Positions 21,771 to 47,200 of a DNA stretch of 64,000 nucleotides are shown in pieces. The notes under the pieces are model-generated. The model was given only the letters and a program-made list of their open reading frames with translations, made no database searches and was not told where the DNA came from. The position numbers and the translations under genes are program-made. This DNA is from Patiria pectinifera (taxonomy: Eukaryota; Echinodermata; Asteroidea; Valvatida; Asterinidae), in the NCBI GenBank assembly GCA_029964075.1, contig CM057144.1, forward strand, positions 16,453,281 to 16,517,280. The letters are read 5' to 3'. Numbering within the stretch: the first letter of the stretch is position 1; every line of letters begins with the position of its first letter.

Positions 21771-22185
21771 TGTCCCACTCAGTCGAGTGAGGGCGCTATT
21801 GTTCTTTTAGGGTAAGGTGCAGAAAATGGGGGGGGGGGGCGTCTTCCTGTTGTTCATGATCAGATTGCTTTTTTTTTCTCCATCACTTCTGTTCACATTT
21901 TCCGGCAGTGACCGATGAGTTTTGGGGTTATTTTTCCCTCTGAAGATGATGTTGAAACCCATCACATTTTGTAAAAATGGTCCCTCCCAGATCTTTCCAA
22001 GTCCAAAGCAAAATTAAGCAACTTTTGGGACAAATTTCATCCAAATTTCAGGGAAATACAAGTTGAAAGACTGGTTCAGAGTTCTTTCAGAGCTCAGCTA
22101 ATAAACTTTCATTTTTACCACCCTCAAGTGCTGGGGCCACAAAAGAGTACTGGAGACCACTAAATTCTTTCAGAAACTTAAGGAA

Positions 22186-22300
22186 AGAATGTAGTATCCA
22201 GATGCCACTTCTTTGGTTGTGTACAAAATGGAGAGTCAAATGCATTTTTAAAGTATTTTCTAACAAAATTAAAATGTTTGTCAGTTCTAGATCCATGTCT
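22186..22300 (-). repeat. Interspersed repeat family B, minus-strand copy
   Basis: Its reverse complement shares attttgttagaaaa, ctctcca, cacacaaccaaagaag and agtacattctttcc-type words with 36,832-36,960. A shorter relative (ctctccacagactttgcacacaac) lies at 20,880-20,940. Function unknown. Confidence 0.6.
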
Positions 22301-24013
22301 TTTTCAATATTTTTTCAAAGACTGACCGTCACTGAGCATGAGATATGATGAAAAACGTGGCTTCCTGATGCAACATTCTTTCCAAACGTAACATGACAAA
22401 GTGTCTCTCGATTTAAAAAAAAACGCTCGCTGGTAACCATAATAACAAACACAAAAATATTCCACACAAGAAAACAGCATTATTTTTTCCAAAAAATTTA
22501 AACACAATTTTGTTGTTTATTTTTGTATTAACGAGCTGCATCATACCATTTTTAAATATTAACAGTGGATGCTTAATACATAAGGTAATTTACACTTTGG
22601 ACAAAGAAGACCCCCCACTCCCCCCCCCCCAAAAAAAAAAAACCCAACAAAAACCCAAAGATCCCCACTGATGCCGGACTTCCATTCTGTATATCACAAT
22701 ACACTGTACATGTGTTGTAGATTTTTTTTTTAGATCCCTTTTGAAGTGGAGAAATGGACTTGTGCATCACAAAATAATGATCCTCCTTGAAATAATCATT
22801 CACATATAATTTTTTCAGCTAAGAGGAGGAATTACATTAAATTTCAAAAAGTGAGAAACACTGACGATATGCCTTCACCACTGCTAAAGTGTTGTGGATT
22901 TGTATCGAGTATAATGGCCTGGAGCATACTAAAATTATTACAGGGAATATAACCATTTTACTAGCTGACAATAAGGGGCGTTTCAGTGATTAACGCTTGT
23001 TTAATATAAGGACCAAGATTTTTGTCAAATTAACACACTAAGTATTAGATATTTTGCATAAAAAAAAGGAAAGTCTTCAACATGAAGACAACATTGTTAA
23101 GTGTAAATCTTGATCATTTCTAATATCAAGAACAGGCTTTTTACCATAGAAGAGGCTAAAAAATTCCATGAAGAACACCATGTTATGAAATTGGCCACCC
23201 TTTTTTATGCATATCTTTGCAAATGCAATATTGCTGATGAGGCTTTCTATCACCAGTTAGCTAAATAAACAAAAGGCCACCCCATCCTATCCCCAAATGC
23301 ATGTACATTAGTCGAAATTTCAAGAATAGTTTGCAACTCTTTTAAGCAGCTTTCACTGAAGAATGCATTGAGGATATGTCATGATAACTCTGAACTCGGA
23401 CGAGGCGGTTGTTGATTTTAAACACTCATTCCTGAAAAAAAAATCCAATTTTGGAATTGCAAGAACTCCGATTCAGTCAGTGATTAAAGGCAAGCTGATA
23501 CTCGTTTGGCCATCTTGCACATCACTGTCTTGCAATATAATGAAAATATTACAAAGTTTCAGAGCTGTCACCAATTGGCTTAAACACCATACAGTGAATG
23601 GTTTGGAAGAAAGTGTCGGGGGTCGGGGGTCGGGTGGGGAGGGGGTTCCTTTACTCCACAACCCCAGTAAACATCCCCCACCCACCCAGTACATCCCCAC
23701 CAACAAGTATAAGATAGCAACAACAAAACCACAGCCCCTTTTAAGGTCTCAAATGCAAGACGAAGCTGGGATCAGTGGTTCTCACACACTCATTAAATCA
23801 TAATTGGCTTGTTTTTCTAATTTGTCTTTGTGACAAACCCCTTCACTTCCGTATACATTTATCGACTTCAGAATATTGCATCTTGTGATTACATACCAAA
23901 TACTGGCAACTGCATTAGTCAATTAAATTTGTTAATACTCTAACCAGTATTGGTAGTTCAAATTTTTTGTAGCCTCCAAAAATTTGGACAGCACTATTGC
24001 TAAAAAAATGTTT

Positions 24014-24415
24014 ATAATAGGCTATCAGCTTCGGTCCAAAAATTGGGCCACCGGTATCAAATGATCAAAAGGAGCAATGCTCATAGCGATTTTTGGCAAG
24101 GTATGCACATCTAGAGTTGGAAAATGTGTGATAGCTTTGCAGTGTGAGCGGTGGCAGTTTTTTTAGGGTGTTATCACTTTAATTTTTTTTTTTTGCGAAA
24201 CGGCCAATATGCTTGTTACCGGATTAATTATATGTGGTAACAAGCATGTTTTGGCCGCCTTTTACAAAAAAAAGAGATAGCACCCAAAAAGCTGCCACCG
24301 CTGCAATGCTATCACATATTTTCCAACTACAGGGGTGCATACCTTGCCAAAAATCACAATGAGCATTATTCCCCTCATTTGATACTGACCAAACCCCTAG
24401 GCTGATCGCCCATAA
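24014..24415. mobile_element. Long foldback (inverted repeat) element just downstream of the CUL3 stop
   Basis: The left arm (about 24,014-24,219) and right arm (about 24,232-24,415) are reverse complements over most of their length. Paired words include atttttggcaaggtatgcac, gttggaaaat, tgtgatagc, ggtggcag, ggccaa and atgcttgttacc. The loop is about 12-15 bases around 24,220-24,232. It begins about 370 nt past the CUL3 stop codon, so it may lie in the 3' UTR and would form a long RNA hairpin. No coding capacity. Confidence 0.8.
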
Positions 24416-24782
24416 GCCCGGCAAATCATTTCAAGTTATATCTCGGGGAAATTTCCGAAAACATCTGGTAGGCAGACAGGTGACATTCTTATTGTTCATT
24501 ACAATGTGCAATATGCAAAACTCGGCATTCCTTTGTGTTATTACAACAGGGTGCTCCTAGAGCATATCAATAAAAAAAAACCAAATGTTTGCCCCCAGAA
24601 AAAAAAAATGGAGGTCTGTTTTTACAGGACTACTATTCGTTGTTCACGCTGAAAATTTCTTTAAGCGTTGGGGTCTAAATGGATGTTGCCTAGCAAACTT
24701 TCCTACTGTCCTGTATAATGGCAACGATGTACGAAGATTCGCTTTGTGCAGAGGAATCCTCGCTGCACTGCGGGTTGTCCAC

Positions 24783-37344
<12,562 letters not shown>

Positions 37345-39323
37345 GTTGTTTTGTTGTCCGTTTCACGTTGAGTAATACATCAAACCTCGAAACAACTTGG
37401 CAGTGCAGTAAACACCCAAAATTGTCGGTGACACACCACGATGAAACTCGCGCAGCCTGTGCTGCGTGATTGACAGTGTAAAACTTCTACACTACGGTGC
37501 AGCTCAGCACAGTAGGCTGCTGTTTTATAAACAGCTTAGAGCTGATTACATAGGCACGTATTCTCTCTTTTCGACTTTTTTGTTTCTTCACTGATGTATA
37601 GGAAATACTACAATGTGATCAAATGTTGGAGCTGTTTTCCACAAACGTCAAAAAATAACAAATTCCTCTCTATCTGCTGGAGAAAATTACAGCGACCGAA
37701 GTTGAGAGACGGGTGAAGCCTGATAACCGCATGACCTTTCAGAACTACATTGTCGATACTTAGTTTTCGTTTTAATTTTATACACAATTAGTTGGGTTTT
37801 GTTCTTGAATTTAACAAATGATTGCATATCCATTTTAACAGATACATAAATCAAAATATCACAAGCATTTTATGCAAGTATTTTAGAAATTGAGAAAATC
37901 CTGCGTATGAATAAGGTTGTGACCTTTCAGAGTGAGCCGGCACTGCCGTACTCAATGACGTATATTTATGATAAAAAAATGCAAACATTTCATGAATGAA
38001 AATAATAAAATGGTGAAGATGTTGTGCTGCAAACTTTCAATAGACAGCTAATAAGTATTTTTTGCACTTCCGTACAAAGCAATAGGAGTGGGTCCTGATA
38101 TAATACATGATATTTAGACTTGAATTTATTTTGTAAATTTACAGAATAAATTCAATATGGCAGCGCCCTTGTTATAATTGTGCACTGGTAACCATTTTAC
38201 TTCTTCATACAAATGAACCACTCTGAACGAATACCAGTCTTATGAACAATCAGCGATGCACGCGATGTATGCGTAACTAAAGTGTAACGTTAGATTACAA
38301 AAAACACTCGGTGTTAGGACTGAAAACCACCCGGTTAATCCTTAAGACCTTTGTACTTTTGTCAAAGTCTTTAGCGATGTCTACAAACAGCGTCACTGTT
38401 GAGGTAGTCTCTGAAAACAGCACGAAATGGGTATGATTTTTTTTGCTATTCAGCGGAAATGCGGAAGGGATCGGTTCCCTGACGATCCTATTAAGTTTTA
38501 TGGTAAACATTGCATAATGAAAAGGTACCAGACGAGATGATTGACACTTGTCTAAATTCAATTGTAAATTAATTATGTAAATGTTAATTGCTGACTTGCT
38601 GTACTTTGTATAATATTGCCTCGCTATTTACAATGTATTGATTCATAACATTAGTGAATGATTATTAAAGTTTCTTTTTCTGTTTTTCTTTCTTTCTGTT
38701 TTTATCAAGTAATTTTGAGTTTGTTTACTTGAATTTCGCGATTGTTTCCACTTGACTTACAGGTTACATTGCAGTGTCAAAAATCGGTGAATGCGTATGA
38801 GCTCTCACGCTTGATAACTGACAGGTAAACAGCCAATTCTGGAACAATAAACACTAGTCCCATTGAACAACGCGGCAGTCGTATCTAGCCTAGTATTCAC
38901 AGACTCTGAGGAAGTTTGGTTCATGCCAACTTACCTGTTTTCTTTCTGCCCGTCCCTTGCAGCACATGAGACCACAAACTTATAAGGCAACCTACGCCTA
39001 GTAACGACGGTAAATGACACCTGGTGACTCTTGAGGGCTCTGTGTACAAAACTGTGTCATCTTTAACCTAGTGAAGGGGATACTTGTGAAAAGTGACCAT
39101 AAAGCCACCAGACATGCATTTTACTTGGATTAAAATCCTGTGCATTTTTATTCCATTGTTAGTTATCAGCCAGCAAGGCCTAGAAATAAAGACTTCATCT
39201 TTATCAACATCCTCCCTCAGAAAATGTGTAGTCGATTTAGCTGAGTAGCCTTTTGCTGGGAAGAGCAAGACCGGTGGAACCATCCATGAAGCTTAATAGG
39301 TATGATGTCATCTTTTTTTCCAG
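37345..39323. other. Divergent intergenic region between CUL3 and the SENP gene
   Basis: Holds the presumed CUL3 promoter and 5' UTR above 37,344 and probably the first exon(s) of the plus-strand SENP gene. I could not place that exon. A strong acceptor (gtcccttgcag) ending near 38,961 and a possible donor (acgacg|gtaaat) near 39,008 could bound an untranslated SENP exon. No conserved peptide was recognised. Confidence 0.4.
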
Positions 39324-42300
39324 GAGTGAGAACCAACCAAAACCTGAACAACTAATCCTGAGGGACAGGCATGGTGCTCGACTCCAACCCAACAACAAGA
39401 TCAACAAAGTAAATGACCGGTCCGGTACGCATCTGATTGCCGAGATGGTAGGCGAAGGCGGAGTCCAGCGGGTTGATGGCAGGCAGCACGACAAAGCAAT
39501 GTCCTCAGATAGCATTACAAGGTATGGTAACGCTATGGTAAACCCTGCCCAACGCATCAACAAAAGTGAGAAGCCTGTCCAGTGTAGCAAGATCTGTCAG
39601 GTCAAAAGTCTCAAGGCCAAAATGCCTCAGAGTCTTTGGTCACCAACTGCAGCAGGATACAGCTGTGGCATTGTTCAATGGGACTAGCTCTCATTGTCTC
39701 AGAATTGACAGTTTGTGCACTGGTTTGATGGCTGAATGCAGCACGGTCCCACAGACTGTTGCGCAGTGTTGCATCTGGCTGGGTTAGGCTAAACAAGTTT
39801 TGGTAGAATTCTAAACCAAATTATTGCTTGCAGTACCTGCTAATGTATAAGATTCCAATCAGTCAGCTGACCACAGCAAATGTGACGTTAACTGCACTCC
39901 GATGCTGGAGATTATGGTTTGCAGTCCAACTGAACAAGCTTGTGATTTTGTCTCAGGATTTCTTGGGAAGCTGTGAATGCATAAAGTGCTATTAGTATTT
40001 CAAACGATTTCACCCTGCATTCTGGTGCTTGAAATGTGGTTCATCCAAGCATCCAACTTGCCGTTTCACATCTTAAAATGACCTATTCTTGATGCGGTAT
40101 CGAACGTCAAGATTTTTAATTTGTCTGTTTTTTCTTTGCAGTTGCACAGATGACAGTGAAGACGTTGAAGACCTAACCAAAGTGAGCAGCACAGAAGATT
40201 CTGAAGACCCCAACACGCCCACCAAGAGCAAACGGAGGAAAGTTGAGAGTGAAGAATCTCCAAGTACGATCGATCTTTCCAATTATGCCTCGCCTCCGGA
40301 AATCGAGGCTAGCGACGCTGATTCAACCAAAAAAATCCAGACCAAAAGGAAATCCCGAACGAGAATGAATGCAAAGGCAGCACTGCAGACGATTACCGAT
40401 GATTCCAGCTCACGTGGCGAGGGTCAGTGCCAGGGAAGCAGAAAACCAGTGGATGGATCGCCAACTCCCAAACCAGGATTGAAACGGAGGCTTGAATCTG
40501 ACCAGTCATCAACGAGGGGAAGTCAGCGAGTTCGACCCAGGGTCAGCCACGTGTGCACATGCTGTGATGACAGACAGGAGAAAGCCTCCCTCAAGAAGCA
40601 TGGAAAAAATACGCCAAACTCTAAGAGGAATCTTGCACATCCGTCGCCGGTCCCAGACACACAAGTCATAGAAGTGGGAGAAGACTCCCCAGAGAAGAGT
40701 TGTCGGGACACAGATGTAAAGACTCCAAAGGAGGAACGTCTTAGTCACTCAATGAGGAAGATTCATTTGGAAGATGCCACGGACAGTCCAGACGGGAACT
40801 CGTTGTGTGCCACACAGAGCGTGACTAAAAAACTGGGGGAGAGTGCAACCATGCCTGAAAGTGCAATGACAGTAAATGACAAAACTGAATCGGCGCTAGA
40901 AAAGACTGTCACAAGCATTAGGTGTCAAGACAGCACTGACAGTGAACACTCGGATGTTGCTCTGATCAGTGATCTGGCTGATGCCAAAACTGACTCTGTA
41001 GTCAACCAAGATGTATGTGACTCAACAGGCACGCCTTCTAGTAGTATCCCGAATGATATTAAAGCAAAAGATGCAGCAACATCAGTGATTGACGTTCCTG
41101 ACACTCACAGCAAAGACGTGATTGCCATCCAGGTAGATGCACCCACGAACAACATCCCAACAGAAAAGGTGCGTTTTATAGTCGTGCCAGCTAGTGCTAG
41201 CAGCTTGGCAACAACTGCCAACCAGAATGTAGGGGGAGGGGTTTCCACCAGCACATTGGCCACCACAGTGAGCAATCAGTGTCTAGTCAAACCTGTGGTT
41301 TCAGCGGGGTCAACTAGCAAAACTATCAGCAATATTGTAAACTGTATAACAGTTCCCATCAACAAGGCTACAGGACAGTCACCAGGACAAGTTGCCGGCA
41401 TTCTTGTCAATCAAGCAAATACACCTGTGAATCCAGTAGTCACGGCCGTCCCGAAGGGAACCATAATATGCGAGATCACTTTAACTAAACGCGTTCCCAC
41501 GACTCCGACGGTTTCTTCAACAGTGGATAGAAGTTGCTCGAGAGTGCTCAAAACTTACCCTGGGAAGGCCCGCAGGACGGAGGCCAGTAAAAAGCTAGCC
41601 ACCAGAGCCAATTCAAAGAGCGAAATCAACTTGATTTGTGTGGATGCCGATGGGTGCGAGGAGAACAACTCCGTGCCAGCGGATGGTGGGGATTCCCAGC
41701 CATCCAAAACAGGTACCTCACAATGTCACAACATTTCCAAAATGACCTATTTTCTTTTTTTTCAGCGTAATTCTTCACTGTAATAGGACACTCTTTGAGA
41801 AAGTATCTCTAAAATGTGTCCTTTCCAATTTTTGTTTTGGTTTGATATCTTCAGAGGGTGAACCAGATCCCAATGAGGCTGATCCCATTCTTGTCAACAT
41901 CGGCAAGAACGAGCTGAGAAAGTCGGACCTGGACACCCTGGAAGAAGGGGAGTGGCTTAATGACTGTGTAAGTCCAAGACAAAGTGGGCAAGACTAGCAA
42001 TTATTGAGAGCTGGGATGCATTACAGAGCTAGTTACACCCTCCTCCATAAAAATGTACTGTTTGAATTTCAATTCAGCAACAGAGGAAAAAAAACGCATA
42101 TATCACACTTTATCATCAAGCAGACTAAATTCTCACTGCTAATTTTTCAGTCTAACAAATATTGTAATGTGTTTTGATGTTGCATGTAGTAATGGCGCAT
42201 TATTCAAAGTTGCCATTGTTTACCTACCTGCTGGTCATGCATATAGTTGTTCAGCATACATTTGTACAGCAGGAAATCGCACAAAAACTGCTGAAACATG

Positions 42301-44385
42301 ACATTTAAGTTTCAACTGTCTTGACCAATTTCTTTCAGAGTAAAGGTCCATCTTGACTGGGTGTCATGAAAAATACAGTGTGGATATGACACAGGCACTA
42401 CACCATTGCATGTTCCAATTTGTGCTTGAAGCATATCTAACATTGTAGCTGTGAGCGGATACTTTCATATGTTAAGACAATGCATTTTGTTTTGCTCCAC
42501 AGGTCATCAACGCCTACTTCTTCCTCCTCAGCGTGGTGTCTCCACTGAAAGTCTTCACACACAGCTCATTCTTTTTCTTCTCGCTGGTCAAACGAGGCTA
42601 CGAGGGTGTCAAGCGATGGACAAAAAATGTGAGTGCAAAACTAAAGGAAAGTATCAAATGAGAGTATCAGATGACAAGAAATTATTGACAAATAATCTGT
42701 GCTAAAAGGTAGACTTTATTTTGTCCCTGCCTCCATCAAATCAAAAGGGGAGGGAAGGGGGGGGGGGACACCATCCTGCAAAAGGGCGTACTGTTCAAAT
42801 CTGACGATCATGGGCACTATTGGACAAGAGGTGGCGCTCTTCATACCGGCCCAAAATTTGCCGATGGACACACAATTTTGCTGACGGCAGGATGATTTTG
42901 CCAATAAAATAGATTAATTGGGGGGGGGGGGGCTCTGACGATGCTTGTTTATGCTGCCAAATGCCTGAGAGTTTTTAATTTGAGCAAAGAGAGTTCCTGA
43001 ATTGAAGCCTGGTGTTGGAAAATGACCTTTGCCTTGCTGAGCTCTCATGAGTAAGCCACACAGCGCCCTCTACCGTTCCAGCGCAGAGCCAATGAAACTG
43101 CAACTTTGATATTGAAATTTCTCTTCACAGACAGTTAGTAAAAGGGAAACCCCAGTATTGAATTTACATTTCACTGACGCAAAAATTCCATTTATAAAAT
43201 AGTGACAGTAATGAAGTATTTCTTTCGTCACAGGTGGACCTGTTTACCCAAGAGTTAATCTTCATACCGGTGCACAACAAGAGCCACTGGTCTCTGGTGG
43301 TGGTCCACATCAAGGAGGGCATCATAGAGTATTACAACTCCTCCACTTTGCTGGACGGCTACCCACGGAGTATGATGGTAAGGCCTGGCATTCAGGGAAA
43401 GACCTTGTTGGGAATTGTCAAGGAAATCTTTGGGAAACTGATGGTTTTCCTGTGAAAGAAAACTTTCAAAAGTTTCAAAAATCATGTTTGAAGAATCAGG
43501 GCAATTGTATTTATAATCCAGCTTGAAGAAATCATGGGAATGTTCTTGGAAATGTTGAGAAGCTGTGAAAACTTCTTTGGAAATTTGGAGCATTGCAAAA
43601 ATCTTTACACATTGTGAAAATTGTTGTAATGGTTTGGGGCAAAACATTAGGAACATTAAAATGTTAATGAATATTATGTTCAAATTTTTATTTGTACCTT
43701 CATGAAAATATAAAAAAATTATATTTTTCCACCTCCTGCTCGTAGCACATACGAGACTACCTTAAATCTGAGGCCAAACATCGTGAGAAGGCGCAATTCT
43801 CGGACATTAAATGGGAAATGTACGTGGTCGGGGATATCCCCAGACAGCAGAACATGGATGATTGTGGGCTGTTCATTTGCCAGGTGGGTTACAATTCAAT
43901 TAATAAATTTGAGCTCTTCTCAGAATTTGATTCATTTATCTTTTACCATATTTTGGTGGCCAGTTAGCACTGTTTTTGGGGAGAGAGGGGGCCAGCCAAA
44001 TGCTCTGTTACTATCTATCTCGCGGACTCACTGACTGACTGACTGACTGAACAACTGACTGTTACTTGTGGCCGAGCAGTGTTATCGTATAGGATAACTC
44101 CATGACACAAATTATTTCAACCGAATCCGATCCATTGTGTAGACCAGATGCTAGAAAATATTTCCCTTCTGAATCAGTTGAATAGAATTTTGTAGGTTCT
44201 GGGACCAGATTTATGAGGCTTGCCAAATTATTTTTGTTATTTTTTCCTGTTATTTTGTTCTTTTTTCTTAGTATGCAAAAAGGCTGAGCTGGAAACAGAA
44301 GGTGAGATTTGACATCAAGGAAAGCATCAACCTGAGACGGCAAATGAGGAGGGAACTGCTGAGGCGTAAGATTGAAGCACAATAA
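39324..44385 (+). CDS. Sentrin/SUMO-specific protease, ULP1/SENP family (5' end unresolved)
   Basis: Cysteine protease family that matures SUMO and removes it from targets, mostly in the nucleus. Exons: 39324-39521, 40142-41712, 41855-41967, 42503-42628, 43234-43377, 43746-43883, 44272-44385 (stop TAA). Phases join for 2,404 nt, about 800 aa. The frame is open upstream of 39324 to ATGs at 39289 and 39253, but a strong acceptor (tttttttccag) precedes 39324, so an upstream exon is likely. The 1.57-kb exon encodes a Ser/Thr/Lys-rich, probably disordered region with an SV40-like basic patch (KSKRRKVE). The C-terminal protease domain has GEWLND, YEGVKRWTKNVDLF, SHW (His at 43285-43287), the oxyanion Gln in RQQN and DCG (Cys at 43863-43865). 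The catalytic Asp position is Asn (codon 43336-43338). Closer to SENP1/2/3/5 than to SENP6/7; paralogue not assigned. Confidence 0.88.
39540..39790. mobile_element. Interspersed repeat family A, copy 3 (SENP intron)
   Basis: Shares aaccctgcc, agtctcaaggcca, tgcctcagagtct, agcaggatacagctg, gatggctgaatgcagca, ggtcccacagact and gctgggttagg with the two MCCC1-intron copies. It begins just after the donor at 39,522. Confidence 0.7.
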
Positions 44386-46453
44386 CAGAGGGTTACTCAA
44401 TGAACTCAAAACTCGGCACTCGAAAAAAAACTCACCGATTAAACTGTGCAAGAGTTTACTACGTACTGGAGCAGAAGTGGTTTTCAAGACTCAAAAACAC
44501 TCGCAACTCACCAACCGATAAAAGTGCTGCATGATGTTTCAATACTCAATATTTCAGATCTTCACCAAAGCAACTAAAGTCAGTAACATTGATCCAACTA
44601 AAGATTTTGTAAGTAGGACTCAAGGTATCAGACTTGAAGCTTGGAGTAAATGACGTGTTCACAGGTTGTGCATAACTGTCACAGGCATATGTTAAATTTG
44701 ACATCAATAATTTTTAGGTGAAGGTTTCCAGAATGGTTTCACAGTCATTGTTTTGAAAAAAAATAATTGTTAAGAAAAGAAGCTGGTCTTTTTTGTTGTA
44801 AAAAAATCCATCCATTGATTGTTTTTAATGTTGCTGTTTATTTCAGTCTCAATAGTGTTGAAGAATTTTTCTCTGAATCATTTTGATTCAGTTGATTAAG
44901 ATTGTTTTTCTCGGAATGCCTCAGCATTTTGGTGTATCAGGGTACGGAGGATTCAAAAGATTATTTGCCAATTGCTCCTTTTTTTAAAACTTCTTTGGGA
45001 CTGTAAGAAAATCAGCTTTTCCAGGAACACTAAGTTCCGGGAACTGCTAAGCCAAAAAAAAAAAAAAAATTTAGCAATTTTTTTGCACAACTGAGAACCA
45101 GTCCCAAGTATTTCACATCACACACATTTTGGCCGTCGACCTGCATTTTAGGTAAGCAGATATGTTTGGTGCTTAACAGACTTGTCATCATCTATTTATG
45201 TGTCTGCAACATGTAATTTGTGTTATTTATTATTTTTTTGCATGATACGTCAATCGCAGTGTTGCCCAGTCACATAAACTATCAAGTGATGCAATTATGT
45301 TCTCCTGTATTTATATTTATTTGTGTATTATTTAATGTTATTGCCACGTCAACATTATAACTGTATGCAATGGGTATTTCATAAGTTTTTTTTTGTTTCA
45401 TGGGTACGTGTACATGGTTTAATATTTGTCTAAATTGTGAAGGATTAAGCCACATGATTTTGAAATCGGTCACATTGTGGAATTATGGATAGCGTACTTT
45501 GGTGTCAAAAAGACTTACAATGTACTGTATTAAACAGAATGTCTTGTTACAAAGGAGAAACATTTTTTATAAAGTGGTCAAAGAAAGATTCAAAGGATAC
45601 TATTTGTGAAGGAAGACAATTTGTTAATGAAACTGTCGGTATGAAACAAGATGTCTCAAACAAGAATGGTAAATGAGGTTAGGAATAATCATCATTATTT
45701 CAACATCAGAAAGCTTGTCGAGATCACCTCAAATTCCATCCCAGAACAAAATACAAAATTCCCTGAAGAGCCTTAATTTCTTCCCCCTTACTAGAATCAA
45801 AATACTATTTTTACTCCAGTCCTTCACGGTCCCACGATAAGTGAGTTGCTGGATTATGTTTTCGTGCAAAATCGTCCCAAACATGGAAGCATTCAATAGC
45901 TTAACTTGGTCCAGAAGTTAAAGGGACAGAGTTGGGTAGAGTTAGTTTCAAAGACAGGATCCGAATTTGACAGACAATGCTGCCATTTACAAAAAATCTA
46001 ATTATTCAGACTGTGCCACATAATAGTTGTTAGAATTTGCTCATAATTTATCTGAAGAGTGTAATTGCTTAATACCATTGCCACTTCCTGGGCAAGCCGT
46101 GCAAAGTGTAAACATGACAAAGATACAACTTGACTTTTAAAAAGTATTATAATATACAGTTATGGACTAATTGTTCATTGGTAATCAAAGCAGTGTTTTT
46201 GTGGTAGCGAAATAGATTTCGAAACAATGATTTTGTTTATGATCAAAGTGTGTTCTGTTACTCTGGTAACATCTGATGGTCATTTTCACAAGATTTTTTT
46301 TTAATGCACTGTATTCTTTGTTGAATTTTTTTGCCGTGTGTTCGGAAATGTTTACAAGTTCACTTGAATTACAGAACAGGGCTTCGAAAATTGACACAAA
46401 CATCACCAAACTACAGTTGAGGCAGTCTGATATGTACAAGTACAGTTTACATA

Positions 46454-46465
46454 TTTATTAATAAA
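46454..46465. terminator. Palindromic poly(A) signal shared by convergent genes
   Basis: TTTATTAATAAA is its own reverse complement and offers AATAAA on both strands. It lies 2.07 kb past the SENP stop (plus) and 0.92 kb past the TAF9 stop (minus). Use by either gene is inference. Confidence 0.5.
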
Positions 46466-46618
46466 CATGAACACAAAATGATAGTTACAATACTAGGATA
46501 GCTCTTGTGCTTTCTGTTCGCTTCTTGGTGCTTTAAAAACACCCGTCTGGTATTCCAATTTTTAAAGTTGGGGGCAGTATCCTTTCTCCAGGAATGTATT
46601 CTCAGACACAGTCACTTA

Positions 46619-46943
46619 TGGTCAAGTTCGGGCAAGGACCATTAGTCGACTAGTGGTTGATTTGTGACGTGCCTAACGCCTGCGCACTGATGGCAACGTG
46701 CGAACGTCTCTAGTCAAACGCTGGTCAAAATGTCATCGCAAAACTTCTGGATCCTGGCTCCCTGCTGAACGTTATGAATGCGCGCGACTATTGGTTACCA
46801 GCGATGCAACCAGCCCCAGTAGGGTGGTTCCAAATAGTCGGCTAGCGGAGTCAACCACCGTCGACAAGACAAAGTTCGGGCTAAATTTAGTCGAACTATG
46901 GTTAACCAACGGTCAACAATAGTTCCTGCGCGAACTTGCACTA
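46619..46943. mobile_element. TIR element (MITE) between SENP and TAF9
   Basis: The left end gtcaagttcgggcaaggacc continues into ttagtcgactagtggttg. The reverse complement of the right end, gcaagttcgcgcaggaac, continues into tgttgaccgttggtta. The arms align over about 38 bp. The interior has further gtcgac/gttaacca words and no transposase. Confidence 0.65.
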
Positions 46944-47114
46944 GGCTGAGTATATCGGGTGCCTACTGCAGAAAATCAGTTGGAGTCAAGAATTACAGTG
47001 GTTTTAACCCTGGCAATCCTGTAATACATTTAAAGAGGAAAGCGTGACTGACACCAGGCTATTACAATACCGTTACGTGAAATCAGTCGATAATTTAACA
47101 CTTATACACATGTT

Positions 47115-47200
47115 ATAAGTTGGTAGCACCTCAGTTCCATTGTTTCAGGGGTACAGGCTCGAATCCAACTCCAGTTAACTGCTTTGTTCAACCAAATGTT
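47115..47200 (+). mobile_element. tRNA-derived SINE remnant
   Basis: Contains ttggtagcacctcagtt and a B-box-like GGCTCGAATCC at 47,156-47,166, in the same order and spacing as the better copy at about 49,130-49,243. Confidence 0.55.

Larger units (their letters stand above)
21771..24782. other. Intergenic: MCCC1 5' region and CUL3 3' region
   Basis: No coding exon was recognised. The stretch holds the presumed MCCC1 promoter/5' UTR just above 21,770 with no TATA box seen, a copy of interspersed family B (about 22,186-22,300), G-, C- and A-rich simple runs near 21,829, 22,617 and 23,620, the foldback at 24,014-24,415, and presumably the CUL3 3' UTR. A minus-strand AATAAA (plus tttatt at 22,516-22,521) is one candidate CUL3 end. 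Confidence 0.5.

Noticed and set aside
39253..39323. ATG at 39253 or 39289 as the certain SENP start
   Set aside because: The frame is open, but a strong polypyrimidine-AG acceptor at 39,321-39,323 suggests this is intron. Left undecided rather than called.
39324..44385. Assignment of the protease to SENP6/7
   Set aside because: The catalytic domain lacks the SENP6/7-type insertions and matches the SENP1/2/3/5-style YxGVKRWTKxVD block and short C-terminal tail better.
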